Positions 21,833-33,545 of a stretch of DNA of 64,000 bases are shown here, in pieces; the first letter of the stretch is position 1; every line of letters starts with the position of its first letter. Position numbers and translations under genes: made by a program. The notes beneath the pieces are model-generated. The model searched no databases and was not told the DNA's origin. It saw only the letters and a list, made by a program, of their open reading frames with translations. The stretch covers positions 119,313,374-119,377,373 of the forward strand of contig OW804098.1 of the NCBI GenBank assembly GCA_942159475.1, written 5' to 3'. This DNA is from Sthenelais limicola (Eukaryota > Annelida > Polychaeta > Phyllodocida > Sigalionidae).

Positions 21833-22129
21833 CATCTTCATTGCACCCTGGAGAGTGAAAGTATTAACATCTTGCTGGCGGTATCGAGTAAACCACAATA
21901 CTTTCATATCCCGCTTGATTAGATTTCTGACAGAGCTCAGATGAAATATTTTCCTCGGGGCACAATTCAGAGGAATGATATAGCGATGGAATTGCTCATA
22001 CTATTACTGTGGTTGGGATAGATTGAATGAATCCTCTCCCCTTTGGCCCGTTGCATAACAAATCATTACTTAAAAGAATGTGTAAATAAGTAAAGTATTG
22101 GTGGTACGATGATAACATTCGCGGACGAA

Positions 22130-22312
22130 ATATGATTAGGTAAATAGTGTTATATTTGGTCCTCATGGATAGATATATCTAATACACAGTCCTGGGATTT
22201 ATCACATCTATTCATTCACTTGAATCACTACATGCCCAAGAAATGAAAAGATTCGGAGCAACATTTGAAATACATCTTTTTTTGCGGCCCATTTTCCTGT
22301 CACATATCATAT
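22130..22312 (+). mobile_element. MITE-B right-half fragment, diverged
   Basis: AAATACATCTTTTTTTGCGG followed by CCCATTTTCCTGTCACATAT; upstream similarity is weak. Confidence 0.4.
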
Positions 22313-22599
22313 TTTCCGTACACACAATGATAATGAAATAAAGTAGGCTTTTAATCAAGCGAAATTATATATCAAATTATTAACTAGACCAATTACTTTA
22401 GACAAACTACTTCAACTCTCAACTTCTCTCTACTTGTTATACAAGTACACATGATCATTATAATTATAGAGAAGGAATTCTACTCCTCAATTAAACACCT
22501 TTGTTACACTACTTTGTATTCCTACATCAGGAACTCCTGAGAAAATATCTCAGCAAGGAATACGAAGGCATTTCTCAGTATGCAACGGACCCCTTAGAC

Positions 22600-22900
22600 A
22601 CATTGCTATGAGATGGGGCTCTGTGATATGATATGGAAGTAAATCCTGGTCCTGGATTAGTGTTTCCATTTTGAATGTAAATCGGGGAACCCCAGCTCTC
22701 TGCATGGTATGTACATACTGAGTTAACCTTGTAAGGATCCCATGAATTTTAAGCATGTTATGCTCAAATTCGGTTAGAAAAAGTAATTTAGAACAGATTA
22801 AAGTCGGGACTATTGCTTATCTTTGTTAACATGGATTGACGACTGTTTCTGATCGCCATGCAATACCTACTGACGGATCTGTATGTACGTGTGTAGTTAT
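22600..22900 (+). pseudogene. Remnant of LINE ORF 5' region with 2A-like motif
   Basis: At 22630-22653 one frame reads DMEVNPGP. It matches the D-x-E-x-NPGP core of 2A-like peptides, which occur at the N-terminus of several invertebrate non-LTR retrotransposons. A stop lies two codons upstream and a GATAT duplication disturbs the frame. About 150 bp downstream (roughly 22800-22890) two frames give fragments resembling the start of an AP-type endonuclease domain: TWIDD in one, VSDRHAIP in another, where the family has ETWL-x-V-D-x-I. Everything is frameshifted and interrupted by stops, so it is a dead relic. The motif is plain in the sequence; the LINE reading is an inference from family patterns. 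Confidence 0.42.
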
Positions 22901-23379
22901 GAAATTTAAATGTAGAATTTTCTTGCACACAATATATCAATTAGATTGCACGTGGATCGCCAAATGATGTAATGAAATAGACACATTGTCACATCACCTG
23001 AGAATGCATTTGGTTCAATTCAGAATTCCTTAACCATGAATGTTGGCCTCCGCTAGACCAATCGCGCCAATTCCGCCTTTTGTATGCAAAAGCGCAGCTT
23101 CTTCCAAAACATTACAAATGGCGCCCCATAACCACTTCCGACACCACTTAGACCCAAACCGCCTATATTCCACTTTTCTTCCGTTTTTTCCCCGGCTTCA
23201 TCCGCCACCGCCTGCTGGAACATATATCTCTTAACTACCTATACCGATCAAGGCCGTCAGAATTAGTCAACAGCACGGTGTAAAAATCTCTGAAAATTAT
23301 TACCAACGATCTGTTAAATGATTCCAACTGCCCGAAATGCATGGGAACTGTACGTAAGGCTTCTCATAGAACTGACTGA

Positions 23380-23720
23380 GCGCTGGGTCAGTGCTCTGGC
23401 CAATCACATAGCGCTACGTCATCGCGCCAGCAGCTCAAAAAGAGGCTTTAGTCAATGACGTCATAACGTTGTAGTGAGGAAACCCCCCCCAAATCGCTAC
23501 GAACGGGACAAATCAGTATCGGTATGAATATTTAACCAAATATATAATCTAATTGTCTGCCCCATCTTATGGTGATATACCATAAGAATGGCGGCAGACA
23601 TGACCAGGCAAAACACTTGACGACACTTCTTTCTGAGCAGCAACACGTTTAGTGACCGTTTAGTGACCACGGGTCTCCCAGGTGGTGATGGCGGCGGGAC
23701 GGTGGGCACATATCAATGCT
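23380..23720. promoter_or_regulatory. CpG-containing promoter-like stretch
   Basis: A locally GC- and CpG-richer interval with GGCCAATCAC (CCAAT box, 23398), CTACGTCATCGCGCC (23414), a full CRE in CAATGACGTCATAACG (23453) and AGAATGGCGGCAGACATG at 23584, a good start context that meets a stop after ten codons. A short duplication CGTTTAGTGACC lies at 23647-23670. No coding exon could be attached on either strand, so this is only a candidate. Confidence 0.3.
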
Positions 23721-24068
23721 GTCAGTCAACAATTTATAAGGTTAGCTATAACCAACTAATTTATCACAGAAAACAAATATACTCAATGATTCTGGCGGCT
23801 AAACTTCTCTGGACGCGAGACACTATAAGTGACTGAGTGATTTGTTGCTCTAGTTCTTTTATTTCTTTTCCTTTTTGAATGTAAAGTACTTTGTTTAAAC
23901 ATTTTTTTGCTAATTTTTTTGTTTGGACTATCATGACTATGAGTTTAAACGCAATCAGTGCGATCATAATTTAGTTTATTCTGTATGTTTTACCTCATGG
24001 CGATGGAAGACCTGCTAGAAATCTAGCTACATTTCATTTATATCTTGGTTACCTTTTTTTTCTATTAT

Positions 24069-24308
24069 GGGTCAGAATTTCTGAAAGTGTATAATTGGCA
24101 GTTGTACACATTCTGTAAATTCTGCTAAATCAAGCTGCAATTTGGTCAATACTATGTAGATTCGAGTATATATATTTGGCATTGCATTGATTCTAGAAAT
24201 ACCATTTAGTTAGTTTGAACTGTATTTTGAACTTTGTTTTCGTCTGAATTGTGGGTTATTTGAAAGGATTGGTGAATGTGAATTGTACATTTTGTGGCAA
24301 CTTCACCC
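24069..24308 (+). mobile_element. MITE-A copy, subfamily 1
   Basis: GGGTCAGAATTTCTGAAAGT to TGTGGCAACTTCACCC, the right end diverged. Confidence 0.78.
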
Positions 24309-24480
24309 TTACATCTAACTTCTCTAATGATTTCGTGATTTATTGAAGTACAGCTTCAACTGCGAATAGTGTGTAATCGCATATTGTTTGGCTGAATAAC
24401 AATTTTTAAATGCAAAATACAATCCATCCCTCTTAGTGAAGCCATTGTAGGGACATGAGCAGACGCAAAGACAGTTATCA

Positions 24481-24714
24481 GGGTCGGACCATCAGAAAAT
24501 GACAATTGGCAGCTCCTCACATGCAGGAAATACCGCTAAATTAGGCTGAAAAATGATGAATACCGGGTATATTTAATTATATTTGGTATCGCGTTGATTT
24601 AAAGTATCGGTTTTGCTATGTTAAACTGCATTTTGAAGCTCATTTTTGTCTTAAATGTGGGTTATTGGAGAGGATTGGTGAAGGCCAATTGTGCATTTTC
24701 GGAAGATCTGACCC
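24481..24714 (+). mobile_element. MITE-A copy, subfamily 2
   Basis: GGGTCGGACCATCAGAAAAT to CGGAAGATCTGACCC with ATCA on both sides. Confidence 0.87.
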
Positions 24715-24939
24715 ATCAGTGGTGTTTGCAATGTCGATTGCCCATAATATCTATCCAAATTAGACAGAACTTTGTATTCTAACTGAAACAGACAGTTACC
24801 AGCCTTTATTTGCAGTAGCGGCTGAACAGAGCCTAGTGATGGGACAGATGGAAAATCCTCCAATTAAAGGTGTAATCTATTCAATCAGTCGAATAAAGAC
24901 TTTAGATGGAGTATAGGGTTTGCAGTACTGGGAAAACTA

Positions 24940-25060
24940 CCAACTGGTGAACTACCAACTTAGAAAACTGTCAACTGACATGACTACTAACTGTCAAGAC
25001 TTATGGTATAACTGTCAACTGACATGACTGTCAATCTTTCAACTGACATAATATTATATC
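24940..25060. repeat. Short CTGTCAACTGACATGACT repeats
   Basis: Irregular iterations of AACTACCAACT and CTGTCAACTGACATGACT over about 120 bp, in no fixed register. Confidence 0.65.
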
Positions 25061-25282
25061 ATATATTACTGACAGCTGTAATATTTTAGGTCTCTGCCTA
25101 TTAAAGGAATAACAGTGCCCTAGAAGGCCCAGAATGGAAGTTATTAATCTGCTTATTCTCTGCCCATTGATGCCATAGCTCCAGAATGTGACAGGCAGTG
25201 ACTGGCCCCAGGTCTGGTATCTATTGCTGTCGTTGGTGTTTGAAAAAAACTCTACAACAACAAAACCTGTTTAAAAAAGTAA

Positions 25283-25786
25283 ATGTTAGATTTGATGGAC
25301 CACTATATTATAGGGCACCAACAAATTTTGTTGTTTCCCACTAATTTGTTGCAACAAATATCCATACAGAAACAGTTTCCAGAGAATGTGGCAACACATC
25401 TGACACTCCTCCATTTGCGTTTTCATTGCAAACATGAAATGAACCGATGTTTGGGGGCAACAAAAAACTTTAATAACAACTCTGGTCCCAAACTTGAAGT
25501 CAGTCCCGGCGACTGCCACTTGTCTGAGAATCTCTTATTTCTCATGACACCTGCCCCACCTCCTGTCTTATTTACATCAGTCTCTCCTCTTTCAGCAGAG
25601 TCAAACATGACACAGAGATTAAACATTTTCACTGCAATATCCCAAGCTTTATGGAAAAGCATCATGTTACTTATATTAAAATGTCGGGGAGAAAGAGCCG
25701 GGAGGAGAAGTGATCATATAACTTTGAATGAATGTCTTATTTTAGGAGTTCAACTTCTGCAGTTGTGTTTTACTTATGAATGTTGA
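25283..25786 (+). other. 167-codon open frame, unrecognised
   Basis: ATG at 25283 opens an unusually long frame for this AT-rich DNA; AATAAA occurs at 25788, just after its stop. The composition (MLDLMDHYIIGHQQ..., then MTPAPPPVLFTSVSPL) shows no domain, signal peptide or repeat that I recognise. It may be a terminal-exon-like relic, a retroposed 3' end or chance. I assign no function. Confidence 0.2.
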
Positions 25787-25867
25787 AAATAAAGAATTGA
25801 AACAAGTTCTAAGCTTTATTATTGCAGTTTGTCCAACTACAAAGATATATAAAGTATCTGATCATCC

Positions 25868-26900
25868 AAAGAGTCTTTCATAAAGCATTTGAGATGCATT
25901 CTAATGGTGGAAATGAAAGCGCTGGCAGAAATACAGGCAAAGTAAATAAATCATTTTAAATATATATTATATATTTCAGTTAACCGAAATACTTACTTGA
26001 GGATTAACTGGGATTATCCCGAGGTAACACGGTTGTTGATGGGACTAGGCGCCCGCCCGCCGTCCCTGCGTTACTGTTTTACGCACAGGATAGTGGGGGT
26101 TTCAGCTCTACAAGCTCACCCTCGTGATAATATTTTAATGGATTATTTTGTTGTTATTTGTTGTGTTAATTATTTAGGAGAGTTTTTCGACTACCTCTCT
26201 CCCCTCTTTAAATACTGCCGTCACGTGATACGTTCCCGCCTCTCATAAAGTATTTGATTGATTTAAAATATCTCGATAATTACAACTGTAACTGACTGAA
26301 TTAGAACTAATACATGCTTTTTATTCATAACCTTTCTCTCACAACTGAGCTTGTTATCAATCCCATAACTAGCTGATCCACTCTATGCATAATGTTTCAG
26401 AATAGCACATGTGTGTTCTGCCGGGTAACAAAGCCATGTGTTATCTTAAATCTGATTGGCTTGTCAGGTTTGATGTAAAAAAACCCACCATATTCCCAAT
26501 GCATTGCCATTTAGGTATAGATAAAAAGAATATTATTCGGAACAAGTTTAAAATATTCAATATTTTAAATCATTTATGGGTCAGACTTTCAGAATATGTA
26601 CAATTCACCTTCACCAATCCTCTCAAATAACCCCAATTTCAGACGAAAATAAAGTTCAAAATACAGTTCAACCTAACCAAACAGATTGCTAGAATCAATG
26701 CAATGCCGAATATACCCGAATTGACCTAGTATTGGCCAAATTGCAGTTTCAGAAAGAGGCCAACAGCCTCGTTCTGACATCAACCCATTATCAAATCAGA
26801 TTGAGTCTTTCATAAAGCATTTGAGATGCATTCTCATAGTGGAAATAAAAGGGTTGGCGGAATTACAGGCGAGGTAAATAAATCAGTTTAAATATGGAAT
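25868..26900. repeat. Direct repeats flanking a ~0.85 kb unit
   Basis: About 95 bp starting GAGTCTTTCATAAAGCATTT at 25871 recurs at 26806, both continuing GAGATGCATTCT, GTGGAAAT and AATAAATCA/AATAAATCAG. The interval holds a GC-richer frame at 25997-26248 (unrecognised) and a truncated MITE-A. The arrangement could be a duplication or an element with direct terminal repeats. Confidence 0.65.
26578..26747 (-). mobile_element. MITE-A copy truncated at the right
   Basis: GGGTCAGACTTTCAGAATAT, then the complementary subfamily-1 interior to GGCCAAATTGCAG; the distal ~60 bp is missing. Confidence 0.78.
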
Positions 26901-27054
26901 GCACCTCAAGGTTGCTCTGCTCCTGGATAACATAAGCACTTCTAGTGGAACTAGGTGCATCGGCACCACCACAATGATACACCCAGTTCTAATACTCATG
27001 CATACAATATCCACTCACAGACCAACTTATCGGTGCATTCCATCTAAGTATAAA

Positions 27055-27105
27055 AAAATAAAATAATAAAAAAGAAAAAGAAAAAAAAAGAAAAAAAAAG
27101 TATAA
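27055..27105. repeat. A-rich tract
   Basis: AATAAAATAATAAAAAAGAA followed by AAAAAAAGAAAAAAAAAG. Confidence 0.85.
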
Positions 27106-27195
27106 CAATATTCTAAGCTGAATAGAATATTAGATGTTTTAGCGACTACCTTGAAAGGTCCCGATGATATAAAACGTTAGTTATATGAAACATTT

Positions 27196-27429
27196 GATGA
27201 GATTTCCAGAAAATGCACAATTCACATTTAGAAACCCTCCCAAATAATCCAAATTTAATGCAAAAACGAGACTCAAAACACAATTCAACATAACCAAACA
27301 CATCCTTTGAATCAAATTGATGCCAAATATACACAGATACTCCTGGTATTTATCTTTTTTCAGTCGTATTTAGCAGAATTTCCTAAATATGTGGAGCCGG
27401 CAATTGTACATTTTCTGAAAACCTGACCC
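27196..27429 (-). mobile_element. MITE-A copy, diverged left end
   Basis: Left end reduced to GATGAGATTTCCAGAAAATG; right CATTTTCTGAAAACCTGACC. Interior is between subfamilies 2 and 3. Confidence 0.75.
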
Positions 27430-27604
27430 ATATATAATCACCTTGGCCAGATACTAAGAGGATTACAAACCTCCATTTCGGACCTGCTGGTGCACAAATA
27501 GTGCACCAGCAGACCCTCAATGTGGGTCATTAATCTTTTTATAACCTGCTGACATCTGGGAAAATAAACGATAACGAAGTAGTGCCTTGTAAATAGAGCG
27601 GGTC

Positions 27605-27955
27605 CTAATAGGGTAGTTGCATGTGCCACTGCGCATGTCTGTTAAAGTGCATGCTGGGATGGATTTTGATGAAATCTGAGATACAAATGTTAGCTACATT
27701 TTTATCGAAAATTGCAACAATGTTTTCCCCAATGTCAGAGCTTGTATAAATGACCTATGAAAACCAAATGCATGACGGGAAAGATGGGGACTAGTGTTAT
27801 GTAACCATGTGTAACACATGAATATTGACATTAAAACATTTATAAATATTCCATGCTGAACATGCATGTTTTCTAAAGATTTTACACTGTACCGTTACTC
27901 CCATAATTCCATGCGAATCAAGATTCAAAATGGTGGCTATGCAAATCCCCTATTA
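27605..27955. mobile_element. MITE-C copy (reference description)
   Basis: MITE-C is a ~350 bp non-coding element with ends CAATAGGGGAGTTGCATG and, inverted, ATGCAACTCCCCTATTG. One terminal region carries CCACTGCGCATGTC; the other has GGCGGCTATGCAA preceded by GAATCAAGATTCAAAATGG. Shared interior: TTGCAAGAATGTTTTC, AACCAAATGCATGATGGGAA and CATGCTGAACATGACATGTT. This copy starts TAATAGGGTAGTTGCATG and ends GCAAATCCCCTATTA. Confidence 0.82.
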
Positions 27956-28229
27956 GACCCTATTGTTTGTTTTATCATTTGCCCTTGAAAAAGAAGACAA
28001 CACTGTTCACTTGGCTGAAGAAGTCTTTTGTACACTTGTTCTCCTAACCACCTCCGAAGCAACAATGACTGGACTGTTTTTTTGACTGACCCAAGCATTG
28101 TCTGATGACCAATAGGAACAGAGCATTTGTGTGACGACACATTTCATAGTTCATGGAATCCGGGGTCAAGATAGTTCCTTGATTTTACTGCAATTTATAC
28201 TTATATTGCGACCTATATATATACCATAT

Positions 28230-28465
28230 GGGTCAGATTTTCTGAAAATGTACAAATGGCAGCTTTACACATTTAGAACATTTTGCTAAATTAGGCTGAA
28301 CAATGATAAATACCGGGAATATCTAAGTATATTTGGTGTTGCCGTGGTCTGTACTATCTGTTTTACTCTTTTAAACTGCATTTTAAAGCTAATTTATGTC
28401 TTAAATGTGCGTTATTTGAGAGAATTAGTGAAGGCAAATTGTACATTTTTGCGAATATCTGACCC
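28230..28465 (+). mobile_element. MITE-A copy, subfamily 2
   Basis: GGGTCAGATTTTCTGAAAAT to TTGCGAATATCTGACCC. Confidence 0.85.
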
Positions 28466-28841
28466 TTATATTGCATACGCCTATTATACATAATCATTAA
28501 TACGTCCCAGCCTTTGCCTTGAAAACCAATGTGAAGCTTCAACACTGGTCTTTCCCAATACCTAATACTTGCAATATGAACTTATTTCAGTATTCCTCTA
28601 TTTTTGCTACTAATCCAGATCTTTGCAGGGGATAAGCAATGATTTGGAAGAGTAATAAAGATGGCCGTGTAATCTCACTACACGAGGAAAATGTTGAAAG
28701 AACATTCGATTCAGTTGATTTAAAGCCTTGCCGAGATCGAATGGGACAGATTAAATGCAAATTGATCCCGTTTCAATAAGGTCTGAAATTCAATTACCAT
28801 CTGCCCAATGTTTTGGTTTATGGTGGGCAATGAAAACATGT

Positions 28842-29075
28842 GGGTCAGGTTTTCAGAAAAGGTACAATTCGCGTTCAACAATATCTTCAAATGATCTAAA
28901 TTTAAGACGGAAATCTGGTTTAAATACAGTTCAACGTAACAGGACAGATTCATTAAATGAATACAATACAGAATACACTCAGGTATACTCGGTATTTATC
29001 ATGTTTCACTCTAATTTAGCAGAATTTGAGAGAATGAGTAGAACTGTAGATTGTGCATTATCAAAAATCTGACCC
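28842..29075 (-). mobile_element. MITE-A copy, subfamily 3
   Basis: GGGTCAGGTTTTCAGAAAAG to ATCAAAAATCTGACCC, with ATG next to both ends. Confidence 0.83.
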
Positions 29076-29532
29076 ATGGTATTAAGGGGAGTAGGGACGA
29101 GTTTGGGCTGAATAAAACTGTTGCACATTTCCTAACATTCAACGGTTTGCTGGTTATTTGCAACGGCGACCAAAATGGATTAAATCTATAAATTGTGAAC
29201 GATGGTGACAATAAAAGGTTAATACCATGGTAAGGTTATTTAGATATGTACATATATATGTGTTGTACGCATTGGATGCCCAAAGTCCAGCATTTGGAAT
29301 TTTGTAATTCATTATACAGAGGCTCACAAACTCTAAGATCAGTTATACGTTTGTCAAGATTGGACGCCTACTGCACTAATGATTTTCCTGGCTCTGGAGT
29401 AGGCGTCTTAATGTGATTATTATGGCATTTTGTGATTTGGAGCCATAGGCTTTCCTTTAGTTTAGAGGGACTGTCAATTTTGACTGTTCTCTACTCTGTA
29501 GTTGTTGCGGTTGCATTCTATAGTTAATTTCA

Positions 29533-29732
29533 AGGGTGGTCTCCACTGGCTGTGGTAAGCCCTGCGGTAAGCCTTGCGATGGTGCTGCGATTGTGACAAC
29601 TGGCGAGGCCCTGCCTACATGGCCAGTGAACCATGTAGGCAGGACCTCGCCACAACTCTCCACCTACAGAACTAGCACAAACCATCGCAAGGCTTACCAC
29701 AGAGCTTACTGCAGCCAGTGGAGACCACCCTT
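29533..29732. mobile_element. H1 palindromic element (compact, 200 bp)
   Basis: AGGGTGGTCTCCACTGGCTG to CAGCCAGTGGAGACCACCCT, followed by TAA (left flank CAA). The centre has GAGGCCCTGCCTACATGG and its inverted partner. It has two 12 bp subrepeats per arm where the 11.2 kb copy has up to six. Confidence 0.88.
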
Positions 29733-29877
29733 AATTTATTACTGCTCAAAATAAATTAGTTGCGGTCGCATTATACAGTTAATTCTCAATCTGAATATAA
29801 TGACAAATGGAGCTGGCCAGAGGAGAGTTTTGATATGTTGTGCAACATAAGTTATTTATAATAATTGATATCATCCT

Positions 29878-30240
29878 TCCCTCACCTTCTCCTCCTCTGA
29901 TCCCTCCCCTTCTGCTCCTCCTCATGAATCCTCCTCCTCTTCCTCTTCTTTCTCCTCTTCCTGTTCCACCTTCCCCTCCGTGTTCATCTTGCTCTTGTTT
30001 CTGCTCATCTTCCTCTCCTCCTCCTCCGTCTTCCTTCTCCTCCTGCTCCCTCCTGCTCCCTCCTGCTCTCTCCTGCTCTCTCCTGCTCTCTCCATCTCCC
30101 TTCTGCTCCTTTTTGCTCCTTCGCCTCCGTCTCGCCCTTCTCCCTTTTCTCCTTTTCCTCCTTCCCCATTTCCCGCCTCCTCCCTCTTACCATCTTATTC
30201 CTGCACCTTTTCCTCTACTTCTTCCTTCACTACTTCCACC
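29878..30240. repeat. Polypyrimidine (CTCCT)n tract
   Basis: About 360 bp of CTCCTC/CTGCTC/TTCCTC units, including CTCTCCTGCTCTCTCCTGCT at 30066. The long predicted proline/serine/leucine frames are compositional artefacts. Confidence 0.9.
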
Positions 30241-31043
30241 CAGTCTAGGCCCAAAGTTGAGAGAGTCCCTTCAAATGGAGGGAAAGCCTCTCGCCTTAAT
30301 CCACAAAACGCCATTATAATTCCATTAAGACCACAAAATGTTGTTATATACCTATTAGAACGCCTAGGTTCTAATCACCAACTTACCATTCTTATCTGAT
30401 CTGAGGGTTTGGACCTAGATGGTCTGGTCTGGTAAAAGTTGGCTGGATGGGGAGGGGGCAGGGGAACTTCCCACTTTCATGGTAGGCCCCATGCCCATCC
30501 TACCGGGCCCATAGCCTATGATGGCAAGAGCCAGTGTTTTTTTGGGGGGATAAGACGCGACAAGGAGCGAGGACTGCAACCCAAAAACCTAACACACAGA
30601 AGAAAGTGAGGTTTGAGCCGGGAAAGGAAGGCGTGGAATGGAAAAGGGGGAAATAGTTTGGTATAAGTCTATTTGGGAGGAGGGATAGGTGCGAAGAGGC
30701 AGTACGGTTGAGCAGTCGTCCAGCAGAAGAGATCCGTCTGCCCCATTCCCTTGCATATCATTCTCCTCCTACCCCTTCTCCCCATATCCCTCCCACCCTC
30801 CACCCCTCCATCCCTTCAACTCTACAAACACCTAGAGCCCCTGTACACATGTACTATTGTAGCGAGTTGCTCAGTACGATTAGCTCAGTGTATGAGCTGC
30901 TCACACCCATTCCTGTAGTGATGTATGTATCATTCTACCACATGCCACACCCACCATCTGTCAACAGTCAAAGGTGCCCGCCAGTCATTCCCGCCACTTC
31001 CTCCAAACTCTCTCTACGCCTCGCCCATACCGTCCTAATACCT

Positions 31044-31279
31044 GGGTCAGATTCTCGGAAAATATACAATTGGGAGCTCAGGAAATTTAGGAAGTTCTGC
31101 TGAATTACGCTGAACAAATTATGAATATCAGGTAAATCTGAGTATGTGTGGTGTTAAGTTGATTTATAGTATCTGTTTTGTTATGTTAAACTGCATTTTG
31201 AAGTTCATTTCTGTCTTAAATGTGGGTTATTTGAGAGGATTGGCGAAGGCGAATTGTACATTTTCTGAGAATCAGAGCC
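31044..31279 (+). mobile_element. MITE-A copy, subfamily 2
   Basis: GGGTCAGATTCTCGGAAAAT; the right end degenerates to TTTCTGAGAATCAGAGCC. Confidence 0.78.
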
Positions 31280-31284
31280 ACTTA

Positions 31285-32000
31285 TACATTGGCATTGTTT
31301 TGGGGGGATGGGCGGGGTGCCATTGATTGATTTGAAAACATTTTTGTTCAGGACCAAAGACTTCTCCGATGCTATTCTTAGAATTGCCTGATATTACACA
31401 AAATGTCTACGTTTTTTATATTCTTAAGACATTCGTTGGTTGACATTACATAAGTTGCAAGTTATATAAAAATAGAGTCAAAGAGGTACAACAATTATAA
31501 GATAACAAAAGAGTTAATTTATGAAAATAATTAACATTGGACATGCAAATAAACTTCTGTTTGTAACAAACATGCAATAAATGAAACAAGTTTCTACACT
31601 GAAGGTGAGGCGTAAGTAGTGATTTTAGTTTTTTTTATTAGGAGTATTTATCAGCCATTACACATAAATAACATTGTAATACAGACATTGAACATATCAT
31701 AAACAAAGTAGGATAGTGTGTTGGACGAGTAGGGAACAGCCTCAGTCTTAGTCTAGCTAAGTCTGGTAAGTAAGTAAATCATAGTAAATAGTAAATCAAG
31801 GTTGATATAATTTCTAAAAACAGAAGTATAGCGTCGTGCTTTGACAGAAAACCGTTGGGTATTACATAGTGATATATCAGAATAAAATATATTAAGCATC
31901 AGTACTTGCCAGGAAAATAATATATTCGGCCAAGTTCAACAATCAAGCAAAATTCAATCTCATATGGGTCATATATACTACACAGATATAAGTCTGTACA
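31285..32000. other. AT-rich stretch without recognised feature
   Basis: No exon-like frame, terminal repeat or tandem repeat was found on either strand. Confidence 0.5.
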
Positions 32001-32005
32001 CAAAT

Positions 32006-32241
32006 GTGTCAGATTCTCAGGAAATGTACAATTGGCAGCTCTACACATTTAGTAAAATTTATTATGTTAGATTAGGCTGAAAAATGGCCAATTCTAGTTA
32101 AATTCGAGTATATTAAATGTGGTATTGCATTGATTCTAGCAATCTGTTTGGTTCGGTTGAACTGCATTTTGAACTTTATTTTCGTCTTAAATTTGAGAAG
32201 ATTAGTGAAGGTGAATTGTACATTTTCTGGAAATCTGACCC
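32006..32241 (+). mobile_element. MITE-A copy, subfamily 1
   Basis: GTGTCAGATTCTCAGGAAAT to GGAAATCTGACCC, flanked by AAAT on both sides. Confidence 0.85.
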
Positions 32242-32723
32242 AAATACAGCGATTTAGGGCTTAGTCTTGGGATTATGCACCAAACAGTGGACCAGCAGCT
32301 CATCATTCCTTTATAATATAGTATAAAGCCCTATATACAATATAGATCTATAGCAGTACATAAATATAATTGTATTTCTGGACACACTCCAGTGCAGAGC
32401 GCTATAGAATACAAACAGAGGTGTCACATATGAAGCTAGGAATTTGTAAGTCAGCCCGTATCACATTCACTCGACAAAAATGATGGTGATTTCTGCCCGT
32501 TTGGGTGCGCTGTCATTTCCCTCAGGGCTTGGGTGTTGTCATCGCGCGGGGTAATATGGGGCAATAGAATGGCCTTCTGGGAGTTGTTGTCACACTGGGA
32601 CGATAATAGGGTGAAGTTGCCATTCAGAATGCATGTATGTATAAATCTGTATATGGGCCAGGCTATTGCATTGTGGGTGATAAAGAACCATATGGGGTTC
32701 TGGCGTGAGATGATTGCTCATAT

Positions 32724-32960
32724 GGGTCAGATTATCAAAAAAATGGACAATCAGCAGTTCTGCACATTTAGTAAATTCTGCTAAATTAGGCTGAAAGATA
32801 ATAAATACCCAGTGTAGCTGAGTACATTTGGTATTGTGTTGTTCTAAACTACCTCTTCAGTTAGGCTAAACTGTAGTATGAACTTATTTTTTGTCTAAAA
32901 TTTGGGTTATTTGAGAGGATTGATGAAGACCAATTGTACACGTTCAGGATATATAGCTCA
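32724..32960 (+). mobile_element. MITE-A copy, degraded right end
   Basis: GGGTCAGATTATCAAAAAAA-type start; interior TGAAGACCAATTGTACACGT, then CAGGATATATAGCTC instead of the terminus. Confidence 0.68.
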
Positions 32961-33179
32961 TAGGCAAAAAGCTTCCACCTTTTATGTGTACTATGGAACA
33001 TATTTTAGTAGTTTGGGTTGATATTTTGCGGTACCTGTTCAGAGCGTTCTGCATTCTCTGCTATTACTTGAAGAGTAGTCTTGCCGAATTCACTGATATT
33101 ATGATGTATAGGAATGAGGTTACCATTATTCTGGTGTCGTTATATATGTTGATACCATGGTTTCAAATGCAATCGGCCA

Positions 33180-33322
33180 AGACAAAACTGCCGTCGGTGA
33201 GCGATAATAAGTGAAGCCACCAGCAGGAAGGTTTTCAGCGGGTCCCAGAAATTTATATATGGAACTTTATGAAAGCGTGCAGCAAAAACACAACTGGTCA
33301 GAATCCACTTGATAAAAGTTTT
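33180..33322. repeat. Dispersed repeat paired with 16.14-16.27 kb
   Basis: Second copy of the GTGAGCGATAATAAGTGAAG repeat. Similarity ends near CAGAATCCACTTG. Confidence 0.6.
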
Positions 33323-33503
33323 GGGCATATAACAATAAAACATATACATATGTATAAAGATTTAAAGACAATGGTAATAATGTACCATGACATCACAAAT
33401 AGCTAGTGATTGCGTCAGTGGTGCGTTTTGCTTGCTAAATCACCCTATTGTCTCAGGAATGCAACATGTCCGACAAAGCATGTCAAATACAGACATAAAA
33501 CCT

Positions 33504-33545
33504 ATGTGACAACTGTCAAGTCGTTCATTTTGACAGTTGTCACAT
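33504..33545. other. Perfect 16 bp-stem hairpin
   Basis: ATGTGACAACTGTCAA is followed after ten bases by its exact complement TTGACAGTTGTCACAT. Too short for a typical animal microRNA precursor; it may be the core of a decayed palindromic element. Confidence 0.7.

Noticed and set aside
22550..22756. 68-codon minus-strand frame that looks protein-like
   Set aside because: It lies antisense to the DMEVNPGP-bearing LINE remnant; its apparent codon quality is probably a shadow.
29840..30399. 139-159 codon frames in the CTCCT tract
   Set aside because: Composition-driven frames with no domain.
33504..33545. Hairpin as a transcription terminator or microRNA
   Set aside because: A bacterial-type terminator is not expected in eukaryotic DNA, and the stem is too short for a microRNA precursor.
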